This document shows positions 19,143-28,572 of a stretch of 64,000 bases of DNA, one piece after another. Origin of the DNA: Xenophilus arseniciresistens (GTDB taxonomy: Bacteria; Pseudomonadota; Gammaproteobacteria; Burkholderiales; Burkholderiaceae_C); the NCBI RefSeq assembly GCF_028023875.1, contig NZ_JAQIPB010000012.1:62001-126000 (forward strand). The letters are read 5' to 3'. Numbering within the stretch: position 1 is the stretch's first letter; each line of letters starts with the position of its first letter. The notes under the pieces were generated by a model that saw only the letters and a list, made by a program, of their open reading frames with translations, was not told the origin of the DNA and did no database searches. Both the position numbers and the translations under genes were made by a program.

Positions 19143-19166
19143 AAAACCGCCCGAAGGCGGTTTTCT
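19143..19166 (-). terminator. Intrinsic terminator after the cytochrome c gene
   Basis: CCGCC-CGAA-GGCGG stem with flanking A and T runs, giving an extended hairpin followed on the minus strand by six T. It lies about 50 bases downstream of the cytochrome c stop. The T run on the plus strand makes it potentially bidirectional. Confidence 0.75.
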
Positions 19167-19213
19167 TTTCTTGCAGTTCAGGCGCCGGCCGAAGGGGGCG
19201 TGGCGCCTTGCAC

Positions 19214-19867
19214 TCACTGCGCCGGCTTGGCGGGCTCCGGGGCGGGTGCTGCAGCCTGGGGCGCTGCACCTGCGGCCGCGGGGGCCGCCTGGCCTGCTGC
19301 GCCTTCGGCAGGGGCCGCGGCCGGGCGTTGGGGCTCTGCGAACTTGGCGCCACCCGAGTTGGCCAGGTAGACCACGGCGCGGCCGATTTCCAGGTCTTCG
19401 AAGTCACCGCCGCCCTGGGGCGGCATCGCGCCCTTGCCCTTGAGCGCGTGCTCCAGCAGCGTCTGGTAGCCCTGGCCCAGGCGCGGGCCCCAGGCTGCGG
19501 CGTCGTTCAGGTGCGGGGCGCCGGGAATGCCGGGCGTGCCGTGGCAGGCCACGCACTGCGCCTTGAACACGGCTTCGCCGGCGGCCAGGGGCCGGTTGGC
19601 GTCACGGATCTCGATGGAGCCGACCTTGGCCAGGCGCAGTCCGGTGTCGCGTTCGCGGGCTTCGGGGCTGACGCCGTAAAGGCCCATGCCATCGCCCTGG
19701 ATGGTGCCGGAGGGCTTGAGCCCGGAGACCACAAAGAACACCAGGCCGACGATGACCAGGATGGGGACGATGAAACTGAAGAACACTGCCGTGAGCAGTT
19801 GCTTCGGGTTCTTGATCGGGCCGGTATGGGCTTCTTCCGTGGCGTGGTTCTGCGCGCTGTCGATCAT
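19214..19867 (-). CDS. Membrane-anchored c-type cytochrome
   Basis: A 217-residue protein with an N-terminal cytoplasmic stub (MIDSAQNHATEEAHTGPIKN), one transmembrane helix at about residues 25-48 and a periplasmic monoheme cytochrome c domain with CVACHG. The methionine ligand is probably in GAMPPQGGG. The last 50 residues are Ala/Pro-rich and disordered. The type is a cytochrome c5-like electron carrier common in betaproteobacteria. No oxidase or reductase gene is adjacent, so its partner is unknown. The long open frame upstream is the shadow of the efflux outer membrane gene; the ATG at 19867 is preceded by a -10 box. Confidence 0.88.
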   Translation of the reverse strand: MIDSAQNHATEEAHTGPIKNPKQLLTAVFFSFIVPILVIVGLVFFVVSGLKPSGTIQGDGMGLYGVSPEARERDTGLRLAKVGSIEIRDANRPLAAGEAVFKAQCVACHGTPGIPGAPHLNDAAAWGPRLGQGYQTLLEHALKGKGAMPPQGGGDFEDLEIGRAVVYLANSGGAKFAEPQRPAAAPAEGAAGQAAPAAAGAAPQAAAPAPEPAKPAQ

Positions 19868-19907
19868 GGCTTCCTCGGTATCGGGGGGCTTGTTCGGCTC
19901 AGCGGCG

Positions 19908-19913
19908 ATTATA
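19908..19913 (-). promoter_or_regulatory. Candidate -10 box for the cytochrome c gene
   Basis: A perfect TATAAT on the minus strand, 41 bases before the ATG at 19867, rare in such GC-rich DNA. No good -35 box is seen at 17 bases. A small GCCCC/GGGGC inverted repeat at 19919-19933 sits where a -35 or an activator site would be. Confidence 0.45.
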
Positions 19914-19958
19914 GGTAGGCCCCCTGTAGGGGCTTTCACTGTATCCCGACCGCCGGGG

Positions 19959-21422
19959 TCACGCGGGGGACTGGGTGGCCTGCGCGGCGGCCGGTGCGGC
20001 CGTCGCGTCGCCGGTCTTCCAGCCGCCGCCCAGTGCCTTGTACAGCAGGACCTGGTTCTGCAGCTGCAGCAGGCGCACCTGCACGGCCGACTGCTGGGCT
20101 GCGAACAGCGATCGCTGCGCATCCAGCAGGTCCAGCGAGCTGGCCACGCCGTTGCGGTAGCGCAGGTCCGACAGCTCGAAGCGCTTGCGCTCGGCGTCGG
20201 CCGTGGCCTGCAGGGCGCGGGCCTGCTCGCCCAGCGTCTCGCGGCCGGCCAGTGCATCGGCCACTTCGCTGAAGGCGCTCTGGATGGACTTCTCGTACTG
20301 CGCCACCGCGATCTCTCGCTGCGCACGTGCCACGTCGAGGTTGGCCCGGTTGCGGCCGGCATCGAAGATGGGCAGCGAGACCGCGGGTGCGAAGGCCCAG
20401 GCCTTGGTGCCGCTGTGGAACAGGTTGGAGAACTCCGAGCTGGCCGTGCCGATGGTGCTGGTGAGCGACACGCGCGGGAAGAAGGCCGCACGCGCCGCGC
20501 CGATGTTGGCGTTGGCCGCGATCAGTTGCTGCTCGGCCGCGCGGATGTCCGGGCGCTCGGTCAGCAGGTCTGAAGGCAGGCCGGCGGGCACCGCAGGCAT
20601 GGGCTGCACGCGGGCCAGGCCGCCGTCCAGGCCCGTCAGCGCACTGGCGGGGATGGGGGCGCCCACCAGCAGCGCCAGCGCGTTCTCATCCTGGCGCCGC
20701 AGTCGCAACTGCTGGGCGTAGGTGGCGCGGGCGGTTTCGGCCAGCGAATTGGCCAGCTGGAAGTCGATTTCCGAGGCCACGCCGTTGTCGAAGCGCAGCT
20801 TGGTCAGCTTGAGCGTGTCCTCGCGCGTGGCCAGGGTCTGGCGCGTGATGGCCAGCAGTTCCTCGTCGGCCAGCAGCGTGAGCCAGCCGTTGGCCACGGC
20901 GGCGATCAGGCTGGTCTGGGCGGCGCGCTGCGACTCCTCGGTGGCCAGGTACTGGGCCAGCGCGTTGTCGCGCAGGCTGGCCAGGCGGCCGAAGAAGTCG
21001 ATCTCCCAGGCCGTGATGCCGAGGTCGACCGAGAAGCTCTGCGCCACGCTGCCGGCGTTGGGGTTGTAGGCCCGGGCCGGGTTGGGGCTGCTGCGCGAGC
21101 CGTCGGCCGTGAGGGCCACGGTGGGGAACAGGGCCGCACGCTGCACGCCGAACTGGGCGCGCGCGACTTCCACGTTCTGCGCGGCCACGCGCAGGTCGCG
21201 GTTGTTGGCCAGCGCGGTCTGGATCAGCCCGGCCAGGCGCGGGTCGGTGAAGAACTGCTGCCAGGGCAGGCTGGAGGCCGACGGCCCGGCGGGCTGGGCC
21301 GGATCACCCGGGAAGGTGGTGGGCACCGGCGCGGCGGGGCGCTCGTAGGTGGGGATCAGCGAGCAGCCGCTGAGGAACAGGGCCGCGGCGATCGCCAGGG
21401 AGGAAAGGGAAAACGTTCGCAT
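19959..21422 (-). CDS. RND efflux outer membrane lipoprotein (OprM/NodT family)
   Basis: A 487-residue TolC-like channel. It has a lipoprotein signal with lipobox LSGC, and the OprM-type start IPTYERPAAPVP. The two repeated halves of the outer membrane efflux family follow, with RNGVASSLDLLDAQRSLF and NLFHSGTKAWAFAPAVSLPIFDAGR. It completes the tripartite pump with the two genes upstream. The ATG at 21422 (MRTFSLSS) is preferred over the ATG at 21440 because the signal peptide then has normal length; the gap to the permease stop is 10 bases. The outer membrane product exports toxic compounds taken from the periplasm or inner membrane. Confidence 0.93.
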   Translation of the reverse strand: MRTFSLSSLAIAAALFLSGCSLIPTYERPAAPVPTTFPGDPAQPAGPSASSLPWQQFFTDPRLAGLIQTALANNRDLRVAAQNVEVARAQFGVQRAALFPTVALTADGSRSSPNPARAYNPNAGSVAQSFSVDLGITAWEIDFFGRLASLRDNALAQYLATEESQRAAQTSLIAAVANGWLTLLADEELLAITRQTLATREDTLKLTKLRFDNGVASEIDFQLANSLAETARATYAQQLRLRRQDENALALLVGAPIPASALTGLDGGLARVQPMPAVPAGLPSDLLTERPDIRAAEQQLIAANANIGAARAAFFPRVSLTSTIGTASSEFSNLFHSGTKAWAFAPAVSLPIFDAGRNRANLDVARAQREIAVAQYEKSIQSAFSEVADALAGRETLGEQARALQATADAERKRFELSDLRYRNGVASSLDLLDAQRSLFAAQQSAVQVRLLQLQNQVLLYKALGGGWKTGDATAAPAAAQATQSPA

Positions 21423-21432
21423 GGTTGCGTTC

Positions 21433-24400
21433 TCAGGCATTGCTGTGATCTTCGGCGATTCCGGCGGCTTCGGCGTGACGCTTGTTCAAATCCTGCTGGC
21501 GCTTGCTGCCCTTGAACAGCGTGCGCACCACCACGAAGAACACCGGCACGAAGAACACGGCCAGGGTGGTGCCCGTGATCATGCCGCCGATCACGCCGGT
21601 GCCGATGGCGCGCTGGCTGGCCGAGCCGGCGCCCGACGCGATGAACAGCGGCACCACGCCCAGGCCGAAGGCCAGCGAGGTCATGATGATGGGGCGGAAG
21701 CGCAGGTGGGCGGCTTCCAGCGCCGCGGCCACCGCGCTCTTGCCCTGGGCCTGCAGGTCCTTGGCGAACTCGATGATCAGGATGGCGTTCTTCGCCGACA
21801 GGCCGATGATGGTGATCAGGCCCACCTGGAAGTACACGTCGTTCGAGTAGCCGCGCAGCAAGGTGCCCGCGAGCACCCCGATGATGCCCAGCGGCACGAC
21901 CAGGATCACCGACAGCGGGATGGACCAGCTCTCGTACAGCGCGGCCAGGCACAGGAACACCGCCAGGATCGCGAAGCCGTACAGGATGATCGACTGCGAG
22001 CCGGCCTGCTTTTCCTCGCGCGACTGGCCGGTCCATTCGAAACCGAAGCCGGGCGGCAGCTTGGCGGCCAGGGCCTCCATCTCGGCCATGGCGGCACCGG
22101 TGCTGTAGCCCGGGGCCGCATCGCCGCTGATGCGCATGGACGGATAGCCGTTGTAGCGCACGGTCTGCTGCGCGCCGGTCACCCAGCGCGTGCTGGCGAA
22201 GGCCGACAGCGGCACCGGCTGGCCCTGCGCGTTGGCCGCCGTGAGCTGCAGCAGGTCTTCGGGCTGCATGCGGGCGGGCGCATCGGCCTGCACCACCACG
22301 CGCTGCAGGCGGCCGCGGTTCGGGAAGTCGTTGATGTAGCTCGAGCCCAGCGCGGTGGACAGCGCCGTGTTGATGGCATCGAAGCCCACGCCCAGCGCCT
22401 GCGCCTTGTCGCGGTCGATGTCGATCTCCAGCTGCGGCGCGTCTTCCAGGCCGTCGGGGCGAACCTGGCTGAGCACCTTGCTCTGCGAGGCCATGCCCAG
22501 CAGCTGGTTGCGGGCGTTGACCAGCGCCTGGTGGCCCTGGCCCGAGCGGTCCTGCAGGCGGAAACTGAAGCCGCTGGCCGCACCCAGTTCAGGAATGGGC
22601 GGCGGGTTCAGCGGGTAGATGAACGCATCGCGGATGCCCGACAGCGCGCCGAACGCGCGGCCGGCCACCGAGGCGGCGTCCTCGCCCGCGCCCTTGCGCT
22701 CGTCCCAGTTCTTCAGCGTCACGAAACCGATGCCCGCGTTCTGGCCCTGGCCCGAGAAGGAGAAGCCCAGCACGCTGACCATGCTCTGCACTTCAGGCTG
22801 CTTGAGGATGTAGCCCTCGACCTGTTCCATCACGCTGGTCAGCCGCTCCTGCGTGGCGCCCGGGGGCAGCTGCACGTTCACCAGGATGTTGCCCTGGTCT
22901 TCCTGCGGCAGGAAGGAGGTGGGCAGGCGCTGGTACATCACGACCACGGCACCGATGATGGCCGCGTAGATGACCAGGTAGCGGGCGGCGCGCTTGAGGA
23001 TGCGCGAGACCACGCTCTCATAGCCCTTGGCCGTGCGCGAGAAGCCGCGGTTGAACCAGCCGAAGAAGCCGCGCTTTTCATGGTGATGGCCGGCTTCCAC
23101 GGGCTTGAGCAGCGTGGCGCACAGCGCCGGCGTGAGCGACAGCGCCATGAAGGCCGAGAAGGCGATCGAGGTCACCATCACCGCCGAGAACTGGCGGTAG
23201 ATGTTGCCCGTGGAGCCGGCGAAGAAGGCCAGCGGCACGAACACCGAGATCAGCACGACCGTCACGCCGATGATGGCGCCGGAGATCTGCTGCATGGCCT
23301 TCTTGGTCGCCTCGTAGGGCGGCAGGCCTTCCTCGCTCATGATGCGCTCGACGTTCTCCACCACCACGATGGCGTCGTCCACCACGATGCCGATCACCAG
23401 CACCATGCCGAACATGGTCAGCACGTTGATCGAGAAGCCCATGGCCAGCAGCGCCGCCATGGTGCCCAGCAGTGCGATGGGTACCACCAGTGTCGGGATG
23501 AGGGTGTAGCGCCAGTTCTGCAGGAACAGGAACATCACCAGGAACACCAGCGCCACGGCTTCCAGCAGCGTGTGCGTGACCTGCGTGATCGAGATGTCGA
23601 CGAACTCGGAGCTGTCGTAGGGGATGCTCCAGTTCACGCCCTGCGGGAAGAGCTTGGACAGCTCTTCCATCTTGGCGCGCGTCAGCCGCGCCGATTCCAT
23701 GGCGTTGCCGGTGGGGGCGAGCTGCACGCCCAGGCCCACGGCCGGCGTGCCGTTCAGGCGGGCCGAGGTGGCATAGCTTTGCACGCCCAGCTCCACGCGG
23801 GCCACGTCCTTCAGGCGCACGGTGGAGCCATCGGCGTTGGCGCGCAGCACGATGTTGCGGAACTGCTCGACGTTGGCCAGCTGGCCCTTGACCGTGACGG
23901 TGGCCGCAATGCTCTGGCCCGTGATGTTGGGCAGGTCGCCGATGGTGCCCGAGGCCACCTGTGCGTTCTGCGCGCGGATGGCGGCCGCCACCTCGGCCGA
24001 CGACAGCTTGAAGCCCTGCATCTTGGCCGGATCGATCCAGACCCGCATCGCGGTTTCAGAGCCGAACAGCTGCACCTTGCCGATGCCCTTGATGCGCTGC
24101 AGCTCGGGCTGGATGTTGCGGGCGGCGTAGTCACCCAGCTGCGTGGTGTCGAAGTCCGGGTTCTCCGAACTCAGCATCGCGAACAGCAGGAAGTTCTCGC
24201 GCGCCTTCTCGACCAGCACGCCCTGCTGCGTCACCGACGCAGGCAGGCGCGAAGTGGCGCGCGAGAGGCGGTTCTGCACCTCCACCTGCGCCAGATCCTC
24301 GTTGGTGCCTTGCTCGAAGGTGACGGTCAGGGTGCCGGTGCCGTTGGCCTGCGCCGTGGACTCCATGTAGATGAGGCCGGGCGCGCCGTTCATTTCGCGC

Positions 24401-24597
24401 TCGATGACCGACAGCACGCTGTCTTCCAGCGTCTGCGCGGAAGCGCCCGGGTAGGTGGCGCTGATCAGGATCGCCGGCGGGGCGACGGGGGGGTATTGCG
24501 CGATCGGCAGCTGCGTGATCGACACGCTGCCCATCACGATGATGAACAGGGCGATCACCCACGCAAAGATCGGGCGTTCGATGAAGAACTTGGCCAT
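21433..24597 (-). CDS. RND multidrug efflux permease (AcrB/MexB type, HAE1 family)
   Basis: A 1054-residue inner membrane proton antiporter with the full HAE1 architecture: [17 protein letters not shown] start helix, two large periplasmic loops and 12 transmembrane helices. [16 protein letters not shown] carries the paired aspartates of helix 4 that relay protons. Length matches AcrB/MexB. It pumps hydrophobic drugs, dyes and detergents through the co-encoded adaptor and channel. It lies 33 bases downstream of the adaptor gene and is expected to be repressed by the divergent TetR regulator. A 1563-codon open frame runs antisense over this gene and is a codon-bias artefact. Confidence 0.95.
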   Translation of the reverse strand: MAKFFIERPIFAWVIALFIIVMGSVSITQLPIAQYPPVAPPAILISATYPGASAQTLEDSVLSVIEREMNGAPGLIYMESTAQANGTGTLTVTFEQGTNEDLAQVEVQNRLSRATSRLPASVTQQGVLVEKARENFLLFAMLSSENPDFDTTQLGDYAARNIQPELQRIKGIGKVQLFGSETAMRVWIDPAKMQGFKLSSAEVAAAIRAQNAQVASGTIGDLPNITGQSIAATVTVKGQLANVEQFRNIVLRANADGSTVRLKDVARVELGVQSYATSARLNGTPAVGLGVQLAPTGNAMESARLTRAKMEELSKLFPQGVNWSIPYDSSEFVDISITQVTHTLLEAVALVFLVMFLFLQNWRYTLIPTLVVPIALLGTMAALLAMGFSINVLTMFGMVLVIGIVVDDAIVVVENVERIMSEEGLPPYEATKKAMQQISGAIIGVTVVLISVFVPLAFFAGSTGNIYRQFSAVMVTSIAFSAFMALSLTPALCATLLKPVEAGHHHEKRGFFGWFNRGFSRTAKGYESVVSRILKRAARYLVIYAAIIGAVVVMYQRLPTSFLPQEDQGNILVNVQLPPGATQERLTSVMEQVEGYILKQPEVQSMVSVLGFSFSGQGQNAGIGFVTLKNWDERKGAGEDAASVAGRAFGALSGIRDAFIYPLNPPPIPELGAASGFSFRLQDRSGQGHQALVNARNQLLGMASQSKVLSQVRPDGLEDAPQLEIDIDRDKAQALGVGFDAINTALSTALGSSYINDFPNRGRLQRVVVQADAPARMQPEDLLQLTAANAQGQPVPLSAFASTRWVTGAQQTVRYNGYPSMRISGDAAPGYSTGAAMAEMEALAAKLPPGFGFEWTGQSREEKQAGSQSIILYGFAILAVFLCLAALYESWSIPLSVILVVPLGIIGVLAGTLLRGYSNDVYFQVGLITIIGLSAKNAILIIEFAKDLQAQGKSAVAAALEAAHLRFRPIIMTSLAFGLGVVPLFIASGAGSASQRAIGTGVIGGMITGTTLAVFFVPVFFVVVRTLFKGSKRQQDLNKRHAEAAGIAEDHSNA

Positions 24598-24630
24598 GGT
24601 TGCTCTTGTTGCGGTGCTTTTTCTTCTTGC

Positions 24631-25932
24631 TTATTGCTTGGGGGCGGCGGCAGGGGCCTCGGCGGCCGGTGCCGGCGCCGCGGCGGCGGCGCCTTCGGCC
24701 GGCTTGGCGGCGGCGGCGGCAGGTGCTGCGGCCGTGCCGGGTGCGGTCCAGGGCACGGGCTTCACCGGCGTGTTGGGCGGCAGCATCTGCAGCTTCTGGA
24801 AGCCGTCCACCATCACCTGCTCGCCGGCCTTCAGGCCCTCGGTCACGATCCAGCGGTTGTTCTGGCCGGCGGTCACCTTCACCGTGCGCTTTTCCAGCTT
24901 GCCGCCTTCGCCCACCACGGTGAGCGTGTCGCCCGTTTCGGTGCGCGTCACGGCCTGCTGCGGAATGGCGATGGCGTTGCTGGCCTGGACCTGCGACATG
25001 CGCACGCGCACATACAGGCCCGGCAGCAGGTCGCCCTTGGCATTGGGCACCTCGGCGCGCAAGGTGACCTGGCCCGTGGCCTCGTCCACCGTCAGGTCCG
25101 AGAACAGCAGCTTGGCCGGCTGCGGGTACTCGCTGCCGTCTTCCATCACGATGCGCACTTCGGCGGCACCGGCGCCTGCGCTCTTGAGCGTGCCGGCTTC
25201 CATGGCGCGGCGCAGGCGCAGCGCGTCGGAGGCCGACTGCGTGAAGTTCACGTACAGCGGGTTGATCTGCTGGATGGTGGCCAGCTGCGTGGCGTCACCC
25301 TGGCCCACCAGCGCGCCTTCGGTCACCAGCGCACGGCCGATGCGGCCCGAGATGGGCGCCGTCACCGTGGCGTAGCCCAGGTTGATCTTGGCGGTGGCCA
25401 CGGCGGCGCGGCCGGCGGCCACGTCGGCCTCGGCCGCCTTCCACGACGCGACGGCGTTCGCGTACTCCTGCTTGCTCACGGCATTGGCTTCGACCAGCGG
25501 CTTGTAGCGGTCGGCCAGCGCCTTGGCCTGGGCCGCATTGGCCTCGGAGCGCGCCAGGCTGGCCTGCGCGCTTTGCGCGGCGGCCTGCAGCGGGGCCGGA
25601 TCGATGCGGAACAGCGGCTGGCCGGCCTTGACGTCCGAGCCTTCGCGGAACAGGCGCTCCTGCAGGATGCCGGCGGCGCGGGCGCGCACCTGCGACACGC
25701 GGGAGGACTCGAGGCGCCCGGGCAGCTCGGTCACCAGACCGATGTCGCCGGGCGTGGCCACCACCACGCCCACCTCGGGCGCGGGCGGCGCGCCGCCACC
25801 GGCAGCGGGGCCGGCAGCGCCGCCGGCGTCCTTCTGGCCGCAGGCTGCAAGAAGAATGGCCAGGCTCAGGGCCGACACGGTCGCCGTCAGGCGCAGCGAA
25901 ACAGGGGGGTGCGAAACATGCAATCCAGGCAT
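24631..25932 (-). CDS. RND efflux periplasmic adaptor (AcrA/MexA type)
   Basis: A 433-residue membrane-fusion lipoprotein. The signal peptide ends in lipobox LAAC. The adaptor blocks follow: ELPGRLESSRVSQVRARAAG, the lipoyl half with FRIDPAPLQAA, a coiled hairpin of about 60 residues, and APISGRIGRALVTEGALVGQ. The last 45 residues are Ala/Pro-rich. The ATG at 25932 is chosen because it gives a proper lipoprotein signal; an extra 22 codons upstream are not needed. It is the first gene of the pump operon, preceded by a promoter that carries an AcrR-like operator. Confidence 0.93.
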   Translation of the reverse strand: MPGLHVSHPPVSLRLTATVSALSLAILLAACGQKDAGGAAGPAAGGGAPPAPEVGVVVATPGDIGLVTELPGRLESSRVSQVRARAAGILQERLFREGSDVKAGQPLFRIDPAPLQAAAQSAQASLARSEANAAQAKALADRYKPLVEANAVSKQEYANAVASWKAAEADVAAGRAAVATAKINLGYATVTAPISGRIGRALVTEGALVGQGDATQLATIQQINPLYVNFTQSASDALRLRRAMEAGTLKSAGAGAAEVRIVMEDGSEYPQPAKLLFSDLTVDEATGQVTLRAEVPNAKGDLLPGLYVRVRMSQVQASNAIAIPQQAVTRTETGDTLTVVGEGGKLEKRTVKVTAGQNNRWIVTEGLKAGEQVMVDGFQKLQMLPPNTPVKPVPWTAPGTAAAPAAAAAKPAEGAAAAAPAPAAEAPAAAPKQ

Positions 25933-26055
25933 GCGGATCCTCGGCAGTGTGATGTGTTGTTGTGGCGAATCGGGGCCGTTACCCCGCCCCAGCGCCACGG
26001 CCGCTCGGCCCGGGAAAGACCGACATGCGTGCCATGGTAATGAGCGACGCAGAAG

Positions 26056-26084
26056 TTTACATACATTCGTGAATGTATATTCAA
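26056..26084 (-). promoter_or_regulatory. Candidate promoter of the efflux operon
   Basis: On the minus strand TTGAAT (26084-26079), a 17-base spacer and TGTAAA (26061-26056) fit a sigma-70 promoter, each box matching the consensus at 4 of 6 positions. The 17-base spacer is almost exactly filled by the palindromic operator, so repressor binding would block RNA polymerase. The predicted transcript has a leader of about 115 bases before the adaptor ATG. Confidence 0.55.
26061..26078. promoter_or_regulatory. AcrR/TtgR-like repressor operator
   Basis: Perfect palindrome ATACATTC-GT-GAATGTAT. With its left flank it resembles the 24-base AcrR operator of Escherichia coli as I remember it (TACATACATTTGTGAATGTA and so on). 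It lies between the divergent pump operon and the TetR repressor gene, so autoregulation plus repression of the pump is the natural reading. The similarity across such distant species suggests that the DNA-reading helix of the repressor is conserved. Confidence 0.75.
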
Positions 26085-26152
26085 CGTCTCCGGTGAATGA
26101 CCTTTGGCTTTTGTGTGGTCATTTCCGCTTGATGACACAGACAGGAGACCCC

Positions 26153-26842
26153 GTGGTTCGTCGTACCAAGGAAGAGGCATTTGCCACGCGCCAGCGTCTG
26201 CTGGACGCGGCGGAGCTGCTTTTCCAGGCGCAGGGGGTGTCGCAGACCACCCTGCAGCAGATCGCGCAGAAGGCCGGGGCCACGCGCGGGGCCATCTACT
26301 GGCACTTCAAGGACAAGGCCGACCTGTTCAACGCCATGATGGAGCGCGTGACCCTGCCGATGGAAGAGGGCATGCAGGCGGCGCTGGAGGCCGGCGAGCA
26401 GGACCCGATCGCCCTGCTGGAGCGCGGCATCATGGACGCCTTCCGCATGGCCACGGCCGATCCGCAGGTGCGGCGCGTGTTCGAGATCGCCTCGTACAAG
26501 GTCGAGTACACGCAGGAGATGTCGGCCGTGCATGAGCGCCACTTCAGCAGCCGCCAGGCCTGCATCGACGACTTCGAAAAGGCGCTGCGGCTGGCCGCGG
26601 TGCAGGCGCGCGTGAAGATGAACATCCCGGCCGGCACGGCCGCGCTGGGCCTGCACGCGCTGATCTCCGGCCTGATGCAGGACTGGCTGCTGGCGCCCGA
26701 CAGCTTTGCGCTGCTGGTGGCCGGCAAGCGGCTCTTTCGCAGCTACATCCGCGGCCTGGGCCTGCCCGTGCGTGGCACGGAAGGCGCCGAAACCCTGGCC
26801 GAGCCCGCGACCGACGCCGCACCTGCGCGCGATGGGCCATAA
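26153..26842 (+). CDS. TetR-family efflux repressor (AcrR/TtgR type)
   Basis: A 229-residue repressor. The helix-turn-helix is in about residues 10-55, with TTLQQIAQKAGATRGAIYWHFKDKADLF, the typical AcrR/TtgR recognition region read across residues 28-55. A TetR_C ligand pocket follows. The GTG at 26153 is chosen over the ATG at 26132 because AGGAG sits 5 bases before it and the resulting start MVRRTKEEA is canonical for TtgR/AcrR proteins. It is divergent from the RND pump genes with a perfect operator between them. Binding of pump substrates should release the repressor. Confidence 0.93.
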   Translation: MVRRTKEEAFATRQRLLDAAELLFQAQGVSQTTLQQIAQKAGATRGAIYWHFKDKADLFNAMMERVTLPMEEGMQAALEAGEQDPIALLERGIMDAFRMATADPQVRRVFEIASYKVEYTQEMSAVHERHFSSRQACIDDFEKALRLAAVQARVKMNIPAGTAALGLHALISGLMQDWLLAPDSFALLVAGKRLFRSYIRGLGLPVRGTEGAETLAEPATDAAPARDGP

Positions 26843-26875
26843 TCGCAGGCTCACGCGCTCTCAGGGTGCGTGCCT

Positions 26876-26950
26876 CTCGCTGTATTTCAACGGATAGAAT
26901 TCGGCCCTCCGAAGGCTGAGATCCAGGTTCGATTCCTGGCGGCGGGACCA
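26876..26950 (+). tRNA. tRNA-Arg (anticodon CCG)
   Basis: A 75-base gene with encoded CCA. The acceptor stem CTCGCTG pairs with CGGCGGG (two G-U pairs). The D arm TTTC-AACGGATA-GAAT has an unpaired U10-U25. The anticodon arm is CGGCC-CTCCGAA-GGCTG with CCG at loop positions 34-36. A 4-base variable loop is followed by the T arm CCAGG-TTCGATT-CCTGG, then A73-CCA. A15 and U48 are consistent with a Levitt pair. It reads the frequent CGG codon. A strong terminator follows directly. Confidence 0.88.
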
Positions 26951-26960
26951 GTTACCAAAG

Positions 26961-26998
26961 AAGGCCCGGACATCTGAAAACGATGTCCGGGCCTTTTT
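26961..26998 (+). terminator. Intrinsic terminator after tRNA-Arg
   Basis: A perfect 14-base-pair stem, AAGGCCCGGACATC paired with GATGTCCGGGCCTT, around a 7-base loop and followed by T residues. It lies 10 bases after the CCA end and is the strongest hairpin terminator in the window. Confidence 0.9.
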
Positions 26999-27080
26999 GC
27001 GTGGCGGCCAGGCCGCACCCCTGCATCGAAAAGGGCGCCATTCGCATCACAATCGCCGCCTCAGGATTGAGGAGGAACAC

Positions 27081-27566
27081 ATGGATCTGCCCGCCCACCA
27101 GCTCACCATGACGGTGCTCATGACGCCCGACACGGCCAACTTTGCCGGCAATGTGCACGGCGGCACCATCCTCAAGCTGCTGGACCAGGTGGCCTATGCA
27201 TGCGCGGCGCGCTATTCGGGCTGCTATGTGGTCACGCTGTCGGTGGACCAGGTGATGTTCCGCGAGCCGATCAAGGTCGGCTCTCTGGTGACCTTCCTGG
27301 CCTCCATCAACTACACCGGCACCTCCTCGATGGAAGTGGGCATCAAGGTGATGGCCGAAGACATCCGCACCCAGGCCGCGCGCCATGTGAACAGCTGCTT
27401 TTTCACCATGGTGGCGGTGGACGAGGCCCGCAAGCCCGTGGCCGTGCCGCCGCTGCGCCCCTTCTCGATGGACGAGCGCCGCCGCCATGCCGCGGCCCAG
27501 GTGCGCAAGCAGCTGCGCCAGGAGATGGCGGCCCGCGCCGAAGCGGCCCGCACGCAGGCGCCCTGA
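27081..27566 (+). CDS. Acyl-CoA thioesterase (hotdog fold, YciA-like)
   Basis: A 161-residue hotdog-fold thioesterase with NFAGNVHGGTILKLLDQVAY, the central helix carrying the catalytic acid, and VVTLSVDQVMFREPIKVGSLVTF. The layout is that of YciA/BACH acyl-CoA hydrolases, which free CoA from medium- and long-chain acyl-CoA in the cytoplasm. The C-terminal 30 residues are a charged Arg/Ala helix. Ribosome site GGAGGA precedes the ATG. It lies between the tRNA and the convergent rsmI as a single gene. Confidence 0.92.
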   Translation: MDLPAHQLTMTVLMTPDTANFAGNVHGGTILKLLDQVAYACAARYSGCYVVTLSVDQVMFREPIKVGSLVTFLASINYTGTSSMEVGIKVMAEDIRTQAARHVNSCFFTMVAVDEARKPVAVPPLRPFSMDERRRHAAAQVRKQLRQEMAARAEAARTQAP

Positions 27567-27596
27567 CCGGCCCCAGGCGCCGGCGCCGGAGGGCGC

Positions 27597-28571
27597 TCAG
27601 GCGTCCTCGGGCTCCTGGGCGCCTTCGTCCTGCGCCCGCCATTGCAAGGCCAGCGCGTACAGGGCGTTGCGCGAGGCGCCGCTGATCTCGGCCGCCAGTC
27701 GCACCGCCGACTTGGTCGGCAGCTCGGCCAGCAGCAGCCGCAGCACGCGCTGAGCCTGGGCGTCCATGCCGCCATCGTCCGCGCCGGCGGCGGCTGGCAG
27801 CGGGTGCAGCACCAAGGCGAATTCGCCGCGTCGGCGCTGCGCGCTGGCGGCCAGCCAGGCGGCGAAGTCCTGCGCCGGCACGGTGGCGATTTCCTCGAAC
27901 TGTTTGGTCAGCTCGCGGCCGATGGTCAGGCGCCGCGCGCCCGCGGCGGCCAGCGACTGGGCCAAAGCCTCGATGCGGTGCGGCGCCTCCAGCAGCACGA
28001 CGGCGCGCGCCTCGGCGGCCAGCGCCTGGACGAAGGCGTCACGCTCCCCGCTCTTGGCCGGCGCAAAGCCCGCGAACACGAAGGCCGAGCTTTGCGGCCC
28101 GTCGGCGCGCAGGCCGGCGGCGCTGACCAGCGTGGTCACGCTGCTGGCGCCGGGCAGCGGCAGCACCCGCAACCCGGCTTCGCGCACGGCGTCGACCAGG
28201 CGCGCGCCCGGGTCGCTCACGCCGGGCGTGCCCGCATCGCTGACGTAGGCGATGCGTTCGCCGCGCTGCAGGCGCTCGATGACGCCTTGCGCGGCGCTGC
28301 TTTCGTTGTGCTGGTGCACGGCGATCAACTGGGCCGCGCCGCGCTCCAGCCCCAGCGCGCGCAGCAACTGCTGGGTGTGGCGGGTGTCCTCGCAGGCAAT
28401 CGCATCGACCAGCTGCAGCACATGCAGCGCGCGCAGCGTGATATCGGCCCGGTTGCCGATGGGCGTGGCCACGATGTACAGGGCGCCCGCCGGATAATCC
28501 TGCGAGCCGGCTGCCTCGCGGGCGGCCTGCAGCGCCGCACCGAAGGAGGCGGCCGAGGGGAGGGCATTCAC
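27597..28571 (-). CDS. rsmI: 16S rRNA (cytidine-2'-O)-methyltransferase RsmI
   Basis: A 324-residue SAM-dependent enzyme of the tetrapyrrole-methylase fold. YIVATPIGNRADITLRAL, EDTRHTQQLL, YVSDAGTPGVSDPGARLV and LPLPGASSVTTLVSAAG are its signature blocks. It 2'-O-methylates C1402 of 16S rRNA. No ATG is available near the conserved start, so the GTG at 28571 is used; it stands one base from the start of divergent yraN. The C-terminal extension (about residues 280-320) is the RsmI helix-turn-helix domain. The rsmI/yraN arrangement is widespread in proteobacteria. Confidence 0.93.
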   Translation of the reverse strand: MNALPSAASFGAALQAAREAAGSQDYPAGALYIVATPIGNRADITLRALHVLQLVDAIACEDTRHTQQLLRALGLERGAAQLIAVHQHNESSAAQGVIERLQRGERIAYVSDAGTPGVSDPGARLVDAVREAGLRVLPLPGASSVTTLVSAAGLRADGPQSSAFVFAGFAPAKSGERDAFVQALAAEARAVVLLEAPHRIEALAQSLAAAGARRLTIGRELTKQFEEIATVPAQDFAAWLAASAQRRRGEFALVLHPLPAAAGADDGGMDAQAQRVLRLLLAELPTKSAVRLAAEISGASRNALYALALQWRAQDEGAQEPEDA

Positions 28572-28572
28572 G

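Noticed and set aside
21349..26040. A 1563-codon open frame on the plus strand over the efflux genes
   Set aside because: It is antisense to three well-recognised RND genes, is full of His, Arg, Gly and Gln from third-position GC bias, and has no recognisable domain.
26839..26844. CATAAT as -10 box of the tRNA gene
   Set aside because: It lies at the end of the repressor gene at a plausible distance, but no matching -35 box is present.
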